Part shown: positions 55,001 through 63,388 of the stretch, one piece after another
Position numbering within the stretch: the stretch's first letter is position 1
How the letters are laid out: each line of letters starts with the position of its first letter
DNA from: Corynebacterium lujinxingii
GTDB lineage: Bacteria > Actinomycetota > Actinomycetes > Mycobacteriales > Mycobacteriaceae
Assembly: GCF_014490555.1 (NCBI RefSeq)
Contig: NZ_CP061032.1
Location: forward strand, 868,001-932,000
Length of the DNA stretch: 64,000 nucleotides
Direction: 5' to 3'
Program-made: the position numbers and the translations under genes
The notes under the pieces: model-generated
Databases searched by the model: none
What the model saw: the letters and a program-made list of their open reading frames with translations, nothing else
What the model was told of the DNA's origin: nothing

Positions 55001-55556
55001 TGACCCAGGTGGCGGCGTAGAGCGTTTTGCGTGAGCGGTTCGCCTCCCACAGGATGAGCGGCAGCAGCGCCAGCGACATCAGGGTCAGCGGGATGTCCAT
55101 GCGCAGCATGACCACGAGTGTCACGGCGAGTTGGACGATGCGGGTGAGAAGCATCGGCAGGCTGGCCAGCACCATGTGGAACTGGTTCAAATCCGAAATG
55201 GAGCGCGAGACGATCTGGTCGGTGACTATCGAATCCTGTCCCGGCCCGTCCAAGCGGTGCAGGGTGCGCAGAATTTCAGTGCGCAGCCAGTGCTGTGAGG
55301 TGGTTGCGAGCCGGCCCGCGGTGGTGCGGCGGATGAAACTGAACGCGTAGGTGGCCGCGGCCACAGCGACCATGAGCCAGGCCACGCGGGCAACGGATCC
55401 GTCGGCGTTGCCGGTGGCGATGTCGATGGCCCGGCCGGTCAGCGCGGGCTCGGCGACGCGGGTCAACGCGGCGAGGATCGCGGTGGCAAACGCCGCCACG
55501 GCCGGGGCCGCATTCGCCTTGAGTGAGCGGGTGAGAAGTGGGCTAGTTGTCCTCAT
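52008..55556 (-). CDS. Fused ABC exporter (TMD-NBD-TMD-NBD) with one degenerate ATP site
   Basis: The 1182-aa protein joins two half-transporters. NBD1 has Walker A GPPGAGKT (about 361-368) and signature LSGGQRQR, but Walker B ends VLVLDDATS (Asp instead of catalytic Glu) and the Q-loop reads VFDDAF. NBD2 has Walker A GPTGAGKS (near 985), canonical LLLDEATA and a changed signature LSSGQRQ. This is the asymmetric pattern of heterodimeric exporters. The substrate is unknown (lipid or drug). It overlaps the EcsC gene by 14 nt and precedes odhA. Confidence 0.92.
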   Translation of the reverse strand: MRTTSPLLTRSLKANAAPAVAAFATAILAALTRVAEPALTGRAIDIATGNADGSVARVAWLMVAVAAATYAFSFIRRTTAGRLATTSQHWLRTEILRTLHRLDGPGQDSIVTDQIVSRSISDLNQFHMVLASLPMLLTRIVQLAVTLVVMLRMDIPLTLMSLALLPLILWEANRSRKTLYAATWVNQHATAELAEHVEQTVSGVRVVKAFGQEQREIDRLDSLGRNLYAVKMRATKLTARFQPVLSQLPKVALVVTIIAGGLLAMNGQISIGQFVAFTAYLTSMTSTLSMLTNQYVRMQMGMSSFDRLDDVLRLAPEPAPEHPAGHEGLRFHDTHFTTGGHPVLNGFTLRVNPGETVALVGPPGAGKTMAVQLAGGFYQPDSGTVSGDSVVCVFDDAFLFSSSIRDNIAMGLADTMAPDALDQAVREAARLVLADEFIDKLPDGYDTQVGERGLTLSGGQRQRIALARALMARPKVLVLDDATSAIDAVNEAEILHNLRETLKDIAVLTVAHRQSTVDHADRVAVVRGGVVVKQGPRDEVMETAEYRASMDPDADAAPEETGDLWPEVDAEPDARATAATPELLARVERLPRAREMPDLADATLERIRTRSSDFSIREMFKAVRWLIAGTVALLVVGVVADLAFPTLVRGAVDRGITPGDRDALITTGLIALAVVAVACASSALMTVLSSRSGERLLYGLRLRSYAHLQQLGLSYFESRLSGKIMTRMTTDIDTLSSFLQTGLAQAIVAFGSLVGVTVMLVATDGELTLIALVAVPVIIAATWTFRHFSKRYYQAAREQISAVNGAFAELIGGIRITQTHRAQPHFEAIFDTMSNDYRRLRMRSVRLVALYFPGMQFVSQVMTAVIVGVGAGRIADGTLSVGVLVAFTMYLGQLYGPIQQLGQIFDSWQQATVSFDRIRALLAERTTVPDTGTRPGASVAASGQLLLDDTTFAYSPNTPAVLDHMDLAIEPGTTVALVGPTGAGKSTVVKLLARFYDPTSGTVRASGTDIAKFPLADWRRALAQVPQESYLFPGTVADNIAYGLPGATEAQIEAAVARIGALGVVGTIPGGFNARVGERGRGLSSGQRQIIALARAEMLEPAVLLLDEATATLDPATERLILDASDRATAGRTSVVVAHRLATAARADRILVVDEGRIIEDGCHEDLLSAGGRYAHMWAVNR

Positions 55557-56424
55557 TGCCCTTCTTGTCGCTGTTCCGGAAGTTGCTCAGGACCCATTCG
55601 GCGAAGTCCTTCGGGTTGAACTTGCCTGTAAACCGTCCGGTCTCGTCGGCGGTGTCGTCGATAGTGATCGGGGTGGCAAACTGCGCCGGCACCGGTCCGA
55701 GCGACTCCTGGATGTTGTCGATGATGTTGCCCGCGAGTTTGCGGTTTACCGTGGTGCCGGCGATCGCGCCGAGGCCCAGCGGCAGCATCTTGCCCAGCCA
55801 CGCGCGGCGCATCGAGCGGCGCAGCGAGCGCATCGCCATGCGCTCCAGCACGTTGTTCGCCTCACCCAGGGTTGGGCCGGAAAAGCGCGCGAGGGTCGAC
55901 TTGCCCGGCAGCTTGCCGGCGTCTTCGCCGAGCAGCGTATCGACGATCGCCAGCCCCTTCGTGCCCATCAGCGTGGTGAGCACGATGGCGCGGCGGTGTT
56001 CCGGGTCGGAGATGTCGTCGCCACGCAAGTACGCGGATGCCATGGCGTAAAACGCCGCCAAGTCCAAAAACAGCGCGGACTCGCCAGCAACAGCGGCCGC
56101 ACCGGTGAACAGACCGACACCAGGCACAGCCGCGGCGGCACCTGCGCCTCCACCGGTGCCGGTGACCGTGTTCTTCAAGTGCTTGTTCATGATCTTCTGA
56201 ATCTCAGCCGGCGACTTGTCAGGGTTGTCGCGCCGCAGCCAGTCGACATAGCTCCGGATCACCGAAGTCTGCAGGTGGACCGCGGTATCCACCGCACTGA
56301 TGAAGATCTTGCCGAGCTTGCCGGCGTCCTGTTCCAACTGCGCCGCGTCTTCTTTGAGCGCAGCTTGAATCTCGCGGCGGAGCTCCGCATCGTCCTTCTT
56401 CGCGGGCGTTTTCTTACCGAACAC
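55543..56424 (-). CDS. EcsC-family protein
   Basis: The 293-aa protein shows the EcsC pattern: HLKNTVTGTGGGAGAAAAVPGVGLF, a glycine/alanine-rich segment, then FLDLAAFYAMASAYLRGDD and RRAIVLTTLMG. EcsC proteins are linked to ABC exporters, which fits the overlapping exporter gene. The GTG start is chosen because AGGAGGATCTAC stands before it; the frame goes 21 nt further without a ribosome site. Confidence 0.85.
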   Translation of the reverse strand: MFGKKTPAKKDDAELRREIQAALKEDAAQLEQDAGKLGKIFISAVDTAVHLQTSVIRSYVDWLRRDNPDKSPAEIQKIMNKHLKNTVTGTGGGAGAAAAVPGVGLFTGAAAVAGESALFLDLAAFYAMASAYLRGDDISDPEHRRAIVLTTLMGTKGLAIVDTLLGEDAGKLPGKSTLARFSGPTLGEANNVLERMAMRSLRRSMRRAWLGKMLPLGLGAIAGTTVNRKLAGNIIDNIQESLGPVPAQFATPITIDDTADETGRFTGKFNPKDFAEWVLSNFRNSDKKGNEDN

Positions 56425-56509
56425 GTAGATCCTCCTGCCGTGCACATGGCTTTTATCGTCGGTTCAGCATAGAACGATTCAACCCAGCCAACCCATTTGG
56501 TAAACGGTC

Positions 56510-56515
56510 TAGGCT
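56510..56515 (+). promoter_or_regulatory. -10 element of a leaderless esterase promoter
   Basis: TAGGCT ends 7 nt before the ATG at 56523 with no ribosome site. Confidence 0.5.
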
Positions 56516-56522
56516 GGGCCGC

Positions 56523-58058
56523 ATGAACGCCGTGAGCCAGCCTGTCGCACATACCGCGGCCGGCGCCGTGCGCGGCGAGGTGGACCCGCGCACCGGTGTA
56601 CGCACGTGGCGCGGCGTGCCGTTCGGCGCCTCCACCGCGATCACCGGCCGATTCCGCGCCCCGCAACCGGTCGACCCCTGGAAAGGCGAGTTAGACGCCA
56701 CCCGCTTCGGCGCGCCCGCCATGCAGGGCACCTTCGGCCTGCGTGGCACCGTGCTCGGCTCCGAGGACTGCCTCAACCTGGACATCGTGCGCCCGGACAC
56801 CGACGACGTGCTGCCCGTGGTTGTGTGCCTGCACGGCGGCACCTTTGTCACCGGCGCCAGCCACGACAAAGTGCTGCAGGGCCACCACCTGACCAAGGCC
56901 ACCGACATTGTCTACGTTTCCGTGAACTTCCGCCTCGGCGTGCTGGGGTATTTAGATGTGCGCTCGCTTGGCGACGACTGCGTGGCCAACCCCGCCATCC
57001 ACGACCAAATCCTCGCCCTTGCCTGGATTAAGGACAACATCGCCGCGTTCGGCGGCGACCCCGAGCAAGTGACCATCATGGGCGAATCCGCCGGCGGTGC
57101 CGCCGTGATGCACTTGATGTGCGCCCCAGGCGCCCGCGGGCTGTTCCACCGGGCGATCGCGCAATCCCCGCCGCCGGCGAGCGTGCACTCGCGCATCCAG
57201 GCGACGATGTGGGTGCGCGCCCTGACCAGCCGTGTCGGGCTGCCATCCACGGCGACGTTGGACGACCTGCGCGCCATGCCCGCCGAAGACCTCGTGCGCG
57301 CCGGCCAGTCCATGATGATCAACAGCAAGGAACTGCTGCAGTTCAACACCAGTTTCATGCCCACGATCGACTCCGCCACCTTGGCCGAGCACCCTATCGA
57401 CACCTTCAACCAGGGCAAGCAGGCCCCGGTACCGATGATCGTGGGCACCAACTCCGACGAAGCGAGCTTCGCCAAAGCGCTCTACCAAACCGCCGGCCAG
57501 CGCCTGCGCGCCGCGCGCCGGGCGCTCGACGTGTTCGACCCGGACAACGCGGGCGATGTGATCGAGGCCTACGGCGACGTCGGCCAACGCGGCGACTTCG
57601 CCGCACTCATGGGCGATGCCGTGTTCTGGGCACCGACCGTCATTGTGGCCACCGCGCACCGCATGGTCGCTCCGACGTATATGTACCGCTTCGCCTACGC
57701 CTCCGCCGCGATGCGCATGCTGGGCCTTGGCGCCATGCACGCCGCCGACCTGGTCGCGGTCTACGGCGACCCGTACGCCACTAAGGCCGCCAAGTTCGAC
57801 CGCTTCGGCTCCAAGGAGACCTTTGAAAAGGTCAGCGAACTGATGCAGCACCACTGGGGGACGTTCTTCCACACCGGCGCGCCGGGCGAGGACTGGCCCG
57901 TCTACGGGTTCCGCCGCGACGACAGGCCGGGGCGCGCCACGGCGGTGTTCGACACCGGCATGCACGTCGAGCACGACCCGAAGGCGGAACACCGCACCGC
58001 GTGGGAGTCCTTCGACATGCGCGAGTGGGGCGTCAACCGCGTCGACTTCTGGGATTAA
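56523..58058 (+). CDS. Type B carboxylesterase/lipase
   Basis: The 511-aa alpha/beta hydrolase has nucleophile elbow GESAGG (Ser of the triad), oxyanion-hole HGGTF, the SEDCLNLDIVRP landmark of type B esterases, and a likely catalytic His near HHWGTFFHTGAP. It hydrolyses carboxylic esters; it has no signal peptide, so it acts inside the cell. It is monocistronic and appears leaderless. Confidence 0.92.
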   Translation: MNAVSQPVAHTAAGAVRGEVDPRTGVRTWRGVPFGASTAITGRFRAPQPVDPWKGELDATRFGAPAMQGTFGLRGTVLGSEDCLNLDIVRPDTDDVLPVVVCLHGGTFVTGASHDKVLQGHHLTKATDIVYVSVNFRLGVLGYLDVRSLGDDCVANPAIHDQILALAWIKDNIAAFGGDPEQVTIMGESAGGAAVMHLMCAPGARGLFHRAIAQSPPPASVHSRIQATMWVRALTSRVGLPSTATLDDLRAMPAEDLVRAGQSMMINSKELLQFNTSFMPTIDSATLAEHPIDTFNQGKQAPVPMIVGTNSDEASFAKALYQTAGQRLRAARRALDVFDPDNAGDVIEAYGDVGQRGDFAALMGDAVFWAPTVIVATAHRMVAPTYMYRFAYASAAMRMLGLGAMHAADLVAVYGDPYATKAAKFDRFGSKETFEKVSELMQHHWGTFFHTGAPGEDWPVYGFRRDDRPGRATAVFDTGMHVEHDPKAEHRTAWESFDMREWGVNRVDFWD

Positions 58059-58166
58059 CTTGGACGAGGGTGCGCCTGGCCGAAGCCAATTTCCCACGCA
58101 CATGGGAGGAAACGTGGCTAGGCTAAGGCAGGTCCCAAGGTCGAAGGCGGGAAGGAACCCACTGTC

Positions 58167-59003
58167 ATGAGCTTTTTCGAGGACATCGCGGCCGCACTGG
58201 ACCGCGAGGGCATTGAGTCGCGCGTCGGCGGGGACACCATGTTTGTGCCCATGTCGGCGTCGCTGGAGCTGCAGTTCGTGGAGATCGATCCGCTGCTGCC
58301 GGCGGCGAACGTCTACATCGCCGCAGCGGACGTGGACGAGGACGACGACGAGTTCGAGGCCGTGCTGGTCGCGGTGGTGTTCTCGGTTGAGGCGGCCGTG
58401 GCTGCGGTGGCGGAGCACATTGCCACCGACCAGGTGGTCACGGTGCTGCGCGACCTGCTCGAGGGCACCGACGAGCGCATTGTGGACCTCGAGTTTTTCC
58501 AGGACCACTTGAACCCGCAGCAGGTGCGCGCTGAGGTGGGCACCAACGCGGAGCTCCAGGTCGTCGTCGAGGCCGTCGAGGGTGTGCCGAGCGCCGCCGT
58601 GGTGTTCGTCGCGCTGCCGGAGGACTACGAGGACGTCATCGACGACGCCGAAGTCGAACTCTGGGAGTCCGACGGCGATGCGGAACTGACCGACGAAGAC
58701 CGCGCCCGCCTGTTCGACGTCATCCACGACGAGGCCGTCGCCGACGCCGAGAAGCTCGAGCTTGGCACCTTCACCGACTTCGACCGCCTTTTCGACGTCC
58801 TTTCACTCGCCGCCGACCAAGCGGAGGAATGGGAGGCGCAACTGCTTCCTGTCGAGGACGACTTCGACGAGCCGGACGTCTACGACATCTTCGGCCAAGA
58901 CGATGAGGACGACGAGGACGATGACGAAGGCGGCTTCGACGAGGACGATTTCGACGATGAAGAAGACGACGAGGAAGACGACGACGAGGAAGACGACGAC
59001 TAG
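58167..59003 (+). CDS. Highly acidic hypothetical protein with Asp/Glu tail
   Basis: The 278-aa protein has a globular first 220 residues with alternating Val-rich strands (AVLVAVVFSVEAAVAAVAEHI, VVVEAVEGVPSAAVVFVALPE). A tail of about 50 residues is almost entirely Asp and Glu, broken by Phe and Gly (GGFDEDDFDDEEDDEE). The start is clear: GGAAGGAACCC before the ATG, and a -10-like TAGGCT about 50 nt upstream. No family is recognised. The tail could bind metal ions or mimic DNA. Confidence 0.8.
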   Translation: MSFFEDIAAALDREGIESRVGGDTMFVPMSASLELQFVEIDPLLPAANVYIAAADVDEDDDEFEAVLVAVVFSVEAAVAAVAEHIATDQVVTVLRDLLEGTDERIVDLEFFQDHLNPQQVRAEVGTNAELQVVVEAVEGVPSAAVVFVALPEDYEDVIDDAEVELWESDGDAELTDEDRARLFDVIHDEAVADAEKLELGTFTDFDRLFDVLSLAADQAEEWEAQLLPVEDDFDEPDVYDIFGQDDEDDEDDDEGGFDEDDFDDEEDDEEDDDEEDDD

Positions 59004-59521
59004 GCCGCGCTGAGCCCCTCGAACATCGACGGAGGCGACGCGATCGGCTGGAATGCGCCGTCGGTGAGCCAGACGTAACTTGCTGCCTTGGGGCCCGGGA
59101 TCTCGTGCACGGCCTCGGCGGCGTCGTCCGGGATAAGTGCGCGCACCCATGCTTCGGTCAGTGCGGTGTCGGCGGGGATGCCGGCGGTGTCGGTGAGGCG
59201 CAGCTCGATTAAGTAGGCCGGCACTTGCCGCCCGCCGTAGCCCTGGATGCGCGCCTTGGCTCGCGGGCCGACGCGGCGGCGCGTCACCGCCAACGACAAC
59301 GACGGCCCGTTATCTATCCGGGGCAGCGAAACGACCGGTGGCCGCCAGGTTGCGACGGGTCGCGACAGGGAGCGCGGGTGGTGAATTACAGCGTCGACGG
59401 CGTCGAGGGTATCGGGGAAGCGGCGGCGGATGTCGCTCGCCAGCGCGGCGGGGGAGTAGGACTCTGCAAACGTCGGGGTCGTGCGGAACAGGGACAGGGG
59501 GTTCTTCGTGTTCAACTTCAT
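59000..59521 (-). CDS. Hypothetical protein of actinobacterial type (173 aa)
   Basis: The protein of 173 aa starts MKLNTKNPLSLFRTTPTFAES and contains RPVATWRPPVVSLPRIDNG and AYLIELRLTDTAG, suggesting a small mixed alpha/beta domain; there is no signal or helix. Start ATG 59521 is preferred to longer frames, which have no ribosome site. It converges with the acidic protein gene, overlapping by 4 nt. I recognise no family. Confidence 0.65.
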   Translation of the reverse strand: MKLNTKNPLSLFRTTPTFAESYSPAALASDIRRRFPDTLDAVDAVIHHPRSLSRPVATWRPPVVSLPRIDNGPSLSLAVTRRRVGPRAKARIQGYGGRQVPAYLIELRLTDTAGIPADTALTEAWVRALIPDDAAEAVHEIPGPKAASYVWLTDGAFQPIASPPSMFEGLSAA

Positions 59522-59603
59522 GGCGCTGAGAGTAAAGCCCGCGCCAGACACGCAAACCGCGCATTCGAACATGTGAGCGACTAGAACAATTTGCCACGGG
59601 CTG

Positions 59604-59609
59604 TACGCT
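59604..59609 (+). promoter_or_regulatory. -10 element of a leaderless MFS promoter
   Basis: TACGCT ends 7 nt before the ATG at 59617, and there is no ribosome site. Confidence 0.5.
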
Positions 59610-59616
59610 GCTGGGT

Positions 59617-60816
59617 ATGAGTACAAATAAGGTGGTGAACCCGTCGATCCCGCGCACCATTTGGGTGCTTACGGGCGCCGCCTTCATCGTCGCGCTCGGC
59701 TACGGGCTGATCGCCCCGGTGCTCCCGCAGTTTGCGGGCAGCTTCGGCGTGTCCATGGCGGCGGCGGGTGCTGTCGTATCCGTGTTCGCCCTGGCGAGGT
59801 TGCTTGGGGCGCCGGGGGCGGGGGTGCTCGTCGACAAGCTAGGCTCGCGCCCGATTTACCTAACCGGGCTCGCGATCGTGGCTACATCGACGTTCTTCGT
59901 CGCGTTCGCGCAGGCTTACTGGCAGATCATGGCGCTGCGGTTCATCGCGGGCTTCGGCTCGACGATGTTCACGTTGTCGGCGCAGGCGCTGATTGTGCGG
60001 GTGACGCATCCCTCGATACGCGGGCGCGCCAATGCGCTCTATGCCACGGCGTTTCTCGTCGGCAACGTTTTCGGGCCGATCGTGGGCGCGGCCCTGTCGT
60101 TTTTGGGATTCCGCATCCCGTTCGCCATCTATGGCGCCGCAGTCGGTGTGGCCGCGTGCCTAGTTGCGTTTATGACCCAGCACCGACCGGGTTCGAAACC
60201 ACTGCCGAAGGCGAAGCCGGCGATGCGGCTGCGCAGCGCCTGGCAGGTGCCTACCTACAAGGGCCTACTCGTCGCGGCGTTTACCAACGGTTTTGTCAAT
60301 ATGGGCGCACGCGTGGCGGTGCTGCCGCTGTTCGCGGCCTCCGTGTTCGAGCGCGGCGGGGCAGCGGCGGGACTTGCGTTGACCGCGTTCGCGTTCGGCA
60401 TGGCGGTCATGCTGCAGTTCTCCGGACGGCTGGCCGACCGGCTCGGCCGGCGCCCGATGATCCTCGCCGGCATGACTATGGCCGGCGTGTTCACCGCGGT
60501 GCTGGGTACGGCGACGAGTTTCTGGCCGCTGCTTATCTGGTCCGCGCTCGCGGGGGTGGGCTCCGGTGCAATGAGTCCTGCGATCCAGGCGTCGCTGGCG
60601 GACATCATCGGCAACGACCGCTCCGGCGGTAAGGTGTTGTCCACCTTCCAGATGACCCAAGACGCCGGCCAGATCGTCGCCCCGATTGTCGTTGGCGCGA
60701 TCGCCCAGGCGGCAGGCTTTACCGCAGCCTTCGGGGTGTGCGGTGCGCTGTGTGCGGTCGCTGCGGTGGTGTGGTTGGTCGTCGGCAAGGAAACGATGGC
60801 GAAGGAGTCGCGATGA
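59617..60816 (+). CDS. MFS transporter (12 TM)
   Basis: The 399-aa carrier has 12 hydrophobic segments, motif A-like residues in both halves (LVDKLGSRPIY and GRLADRLGRRPM), and a long central loop with HRPGSKPLPKAKPAMRLR. The family exports drugs or imports metabolites. The nucleoside hydrolase gene overlaps it (ATGA) and makes nucleoside or base transport an option, but this is inference. Confidence 0.88.
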   Translation: MSTNKVVNPSIPRTIWVLTGAAFIVALGYGLIAPVLPQFAGSFGVSMAAAGAVVSVFALARLLGAPGAGVLVDKLGSRPIYLTGLAIVATSTFFVAFAQAYWQIMALRFIAGFGSTMFTLSAQALIVRVTHPSIRGRANALYATAFLVGNVFGPIVGAALSFLGFRIPFAIYGAAVGVAACLVAFMTQHRPGSKPLPKAKPAMRLRSAWQVPTYKGLLVAAFTNGFVNMGARVAVLPLFAASVFERGGAAAGLALTAFAFGMAVMLQFSGRLADRLGRRPMILAGMTMAGVFTAVLGTATSFWPLLIWSALAGVGSGAMSPAIQASLADIIGNDRSGGKVLSTFQMTQDAGQIVAPIVVGAIAQAAGFTAAFGVCGALCAVAAVVWLVVGKETMAKESR

Positions 60817-61808
60817 GAGTGATCCTGGACTGCGACCCGGGCGTGGACGACACGTTTGCGCTCATCTGGCTCACCGCCGCGGCCCATGCGGGCGCCCACG
60901 AGCTTGAGTGCGTGACGACGACCGCCGGCAACGTCGACGCCGACCAGTGCGCCAAAAACGCCGCCTGGATTCTTTCCCTGTGCGGCCTGCCCATCATCCC
61001 GCTCGCCGCCGGAACTCCGGCCCCACTCGAGGTGGATCTCACCACCACGCCGGAAACGCACGGCGAGACCGGCCTGGGCTACGCCACCGCGCCCGAGCGC
61101 CACATCGAGCATGACTGGGAAGCACTGTGGATCGACGCGATCGAGCGTGGAACGGATGATCTGCACCTCATCGTCACCGGACCTGCGACCAACCTTGCGG
61201 TGTTCGCGCACGCTCACCCGGAGCATTTCGCCCGCCTGAAGCACATCACCGTGATGGGCGGGGCGGTGAATTACCCGGGCAACACCACCCCCAGCGCCGA
61301 GTGGAACTTCTGGGTCGACCCGCACGCCGCGGCCGACGTGTTCGCCATGATGCCCACACCCATCACGTTGTGCTCGCTCGGAGTGACGGAGCAAATGCTG
61401 CTGACTCCGGAGCGGCTCGAGGGGGTCGTCGCAAAGCTAGGCAGTGCTCCAATCGCCGAGCAGCTGGAGGCGATCACGCGGTTTTACTTCGAGTTCCACG
61501 ACGACGTCGGCGAGGGCTACCAGGCGCAGATCCACGACCTACTTACCGTGCTCATCGCGTTGGGGGCGGTCGAGCACGAGCATCGCGTAACGACGATCGA
61601 CGTCGAGGCCAACTCCGACCTCACCCGCGGCACGTCGGTTGCGGACCTGCGCGGCATCTGGGAGCGCGAGCCCAACTGCCGCCTGGTCACGAACGCCGAC
61701 ATCGACGCGGCATGGGACGCGTTTGCGTGGGCTTGCAGCATCCACGCACGCATCGCAGCTGGCGACGTCGCCTTAGAGGAGTTGCGGCACCTGCGCGCGG
61801 ACGACTAA
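60813..61808 (+). CDS. Inosine-uridine type nucleoside hydrolase
   Basis: The 331-aa enzyme has the calcium-binding signature ILDCDPGVDDTFAL (Asp cluster, residues about 4-17), TGPATNLAVFA and NFWVDPHAA. It cleaves ribonucleosides to base and ribose; base preference cannot be read from sequence. The ribosome site GAAGGAG lies inside the MFS gene and the start overlaps its stop by 4 nt, so the two are coupled. Confidence 0.92.
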   Translation: MRVILDCDPGVDDTFALIWLTAAAHAGAHELECVTTTAGNVDADQCAKNAAWILSLCGLPIIPLAAGTPAPLEVDLTTTPETHGETGLGYATAPERHIEHDWEALWIDAIERGTDDLHLIVTGPATNLAVFAHAHPEHFARLKHITVMGGAVNYPGNTTPSAEWNFWVDPHAAADVFAMMPTPITLCSLGVTEQMLLTPERLEGVVAKLGSAPIAEQLEAITRFYFEFHDDVGEGYQAQIHDLLTVLIALGAVEHEHRVTTIDVEANSDLTRGTSVADLRGIWEREPNCRLVTNADIDAAWDAFAWACSIHARIAAGDVALEELRHLRADD

Positions 61809-61812
61809 CTGC

Positions 61813-61818
61813 TACACT
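61813..61818 (+). promoter_or_regulatory. -10 element for the second ECF operon
   Basis: TACACT would place the transcript start near 61825, leaving a leader of about 70 nt before the S-component ATG. Confidence 0.5.
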
Positions 61819-61831
61819 GCCGGTTTTGAAC

Positions 61832-61873
61832 GCGTCCGCCGAGGTGACATAGGCGACGCGGGACCTTCGTCCC
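61832..61873 (+). ncRNA. Structured leader, possible cis-regulatory RNA of unknown class
   Basis: Two stacked hairpins can form: GCGTCCGCC (61832-61840) pairs with GGCGACGC (61852-61859) with one bulge, and GGGAC/GTCCC (61860-61873) closes a CTTC loop. They abut with no spacer and precede the ATG at 61895 (weak GGAGA ribosome site). They do not match TPP, FMN, cobalamin or purine cores that I know. Confidence 0.45.
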
Positions 61874-61894
61874 CTTCCACCACATGGAGAACAC

Positions 61895-62683
61895 ATGTCA
61901 CACGTTTCAACCCCGGCCGCAAGCACGGCCGAGTGGACCCCGCTGCGCCGCGTCCTTGTCGCGCTCGGCGCACTCATCATCGCTGCAACCTGGCTCTACT
62001 TCGTCCTCGTCCACCCAGCGGACTGGGATCAGGTCACCAGCTCCGGGCCGGGCATCGCGCTGCTTGCAGGCTACGGCATCGGCACCTTGCTGCTGCTCGC
62101 GGCGGTGATCCCGGTGCTGCCGGCGCGCACGTTGGGGCTGATCCCGATTGCGATCATCATCAACTCCGTTATCGGCGAGATCGTCGGGTCTATAGGTCTG
62201 CCCCTCTACCTGGACTCGGTGGGCACCGTGCTCGTCGCGGCCCTTGCCGGCCCGGTGGCCGGTATGGCCACCGGTGCGCTGAACAACGTGGTGTGGGGGC
62301 TGGTCAACCCGGCTGCGCTGCCGTTTGCTGCCGGTGCCGCGCTCGTCGGCTGGCTCGCCGGCGTGTTCATCCACCGCTTCCACGCGTTGCGCAACATCGC
62401 AACGGTGGTGGGCTTCGGCATCCTGCTCGGCATTATTGGCGGCATGGTCGCAGCGCCTGTCGCGGCCTACGTCTACGGTGGCACGGCCGGTGTGGGCACT
62501 GGTGCGCTGGTGAGCCTGTTCCGCGAGATGGGCGGCTCGCTTATCGCCTCGGTGACCACCCAGGCGTTCATTTCCGACCCGGTGGACAAGGTCATCGTCA
62601 TGCTCATCGCGTATGCCACGGTGAAAGCTCTGCCGAAGCGCACTGTCGCCGCGTTTGCACCCACGACGACAACCGCCGAATAG
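61895..62683 (+). CDS. ECF transporter S-component (substrate-binding membrane subunit)
   Basis: The 262-aa membrane protein has six or seven helices, with the YpdP/ECF-S style segment GEIVGSIGLPLYLDSVGTVLVAALAGPVAGMATGALNN. It is followed by T- and A-component genes, so it is the specificity subunit of a dedicated ECF importer. The substrate is unknown; the adjacent nucleoside hydrolase suggests a nucleoside-derived or vitamin-like compound. Confidence 0.85.
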   Translation: MSHVSTPAASTAEWTPLRRVLVALGALIIAATWLYFVLVHPADWDQVTSSGPGIALLAGYGIGTLLLLAAVIPVLPARTLGLIPIAIIINSVIGEIVGSIGLPLYLDSVGTVLVAALAGPVAGMATGALNNVVWGLVNPAALPFAAGAALVGWLAGVFIHRFHALRNIATVVGFGILLGIIGGMVAAPVAAYVYGGTAGVGTGALVSLFREMGGSLIASVTTQAFISDPVDKVIVMLIAYATVKALPKRTVAAFAPTTTTAE

Positions 62684-62689
62684 ACGTCC

Positions 62690-63388
62690 GTGACCGCTCC
62701 CCGCACCCGCGTGAACCCGCTGACCGCCCTGGCCATCGGGGCGTCGTGCTGGATTTTGGTGCTGGGGCTGAACCGGCCCGCGGTGTCGCTCACCGTCATC
62801 ATCCTCGCCGTCGCATTGGGCTCGTGGCGCACAAAAACGCCGGCGCTCGCCGCGGCGACGGCACTGCTCGCGGCCCCGGTGGCGGTGTCGATGCTGCTCA
62901 TCCACGCGCCGTACGGGGAGCACCGAATTGCACCGCTGATCACCAGCGACGGCCTGGCAACAGCAGGGGAGTTAGCCGCGCGTTTCACCGCACTGATCGC
63001 GAGTCTGCTCGCCGCAGTGGCGTTTTCCCGCACCCCAGATCTGGCGAAAGCGCTGCAGGCCGCACCCGGCGGCAACCGCCTCGGCTACATCGCCGGCACG
63101 ACGCTGCAACTCGGGCCCCAGGGTGCTATGCGCGCACGCATCGTCCGCGACGCCAACCGTCTCAAAGGCCGGCCGGTCACATGGAACACCGTGGTGCCGC
63201 ACGTGATCATGCCGGTGCTCACCGAACTGCTCACCCAGGCAGGATCGCGCGGCCAGGCGCTGGAGACCGCTGGCTACGACCTCACCGGTCCGCGCACCGT
63301 GCTGCGACCAGTTCACGACAGCGCCGTACAGCGCGCCACCCGCATCCTCATCCCGCTGGCCTGCATAGCGGTGGTTGTATGGATGTGA
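62690..63388 (+). CDS. ECF transporter T-component
   Basis: The 232-aa membrane protein has about five helices, with the coupling-helix regions RLGYIAGTTLQLGPQGAMRARIVRDANRLKG and LTQAGSRGQALETAGYDLTG. These carry the Ala-Arg-x and Arg-Gly motifs that dock on the ATPases. The GTG start is 6 nt after the S-component stop. It overlaps the ATPase start by 10 nt. Confidence 0.85.
   Translation: MTAPRTRVNPLTALAIGASCWILVLGLNRPAVSLTVIILAVALGSWRTKTPALAAATALLAAPVAVSMLLIHAPYGEHRIAPLITSDGLATAGELAARFTALIASLLAAVAFSRTPDLAKALQAAPGGNRLGYIAGTTLQLGPQGAMRARIVRDANRLKGRPVTWNTVVPHVIMPVLTELLTQAGSRGQALETAGYDLTGPRTVLRPVHDSAVQRATRILIPLACIAVVVWM

Noticed and set aside
61832..61873. Calling the leader a TPP, FMN, purine or cobalamin riboswitch
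   Set aside because: None of the conserved core sequences of these classes is present; only two simple hairpins are seen.
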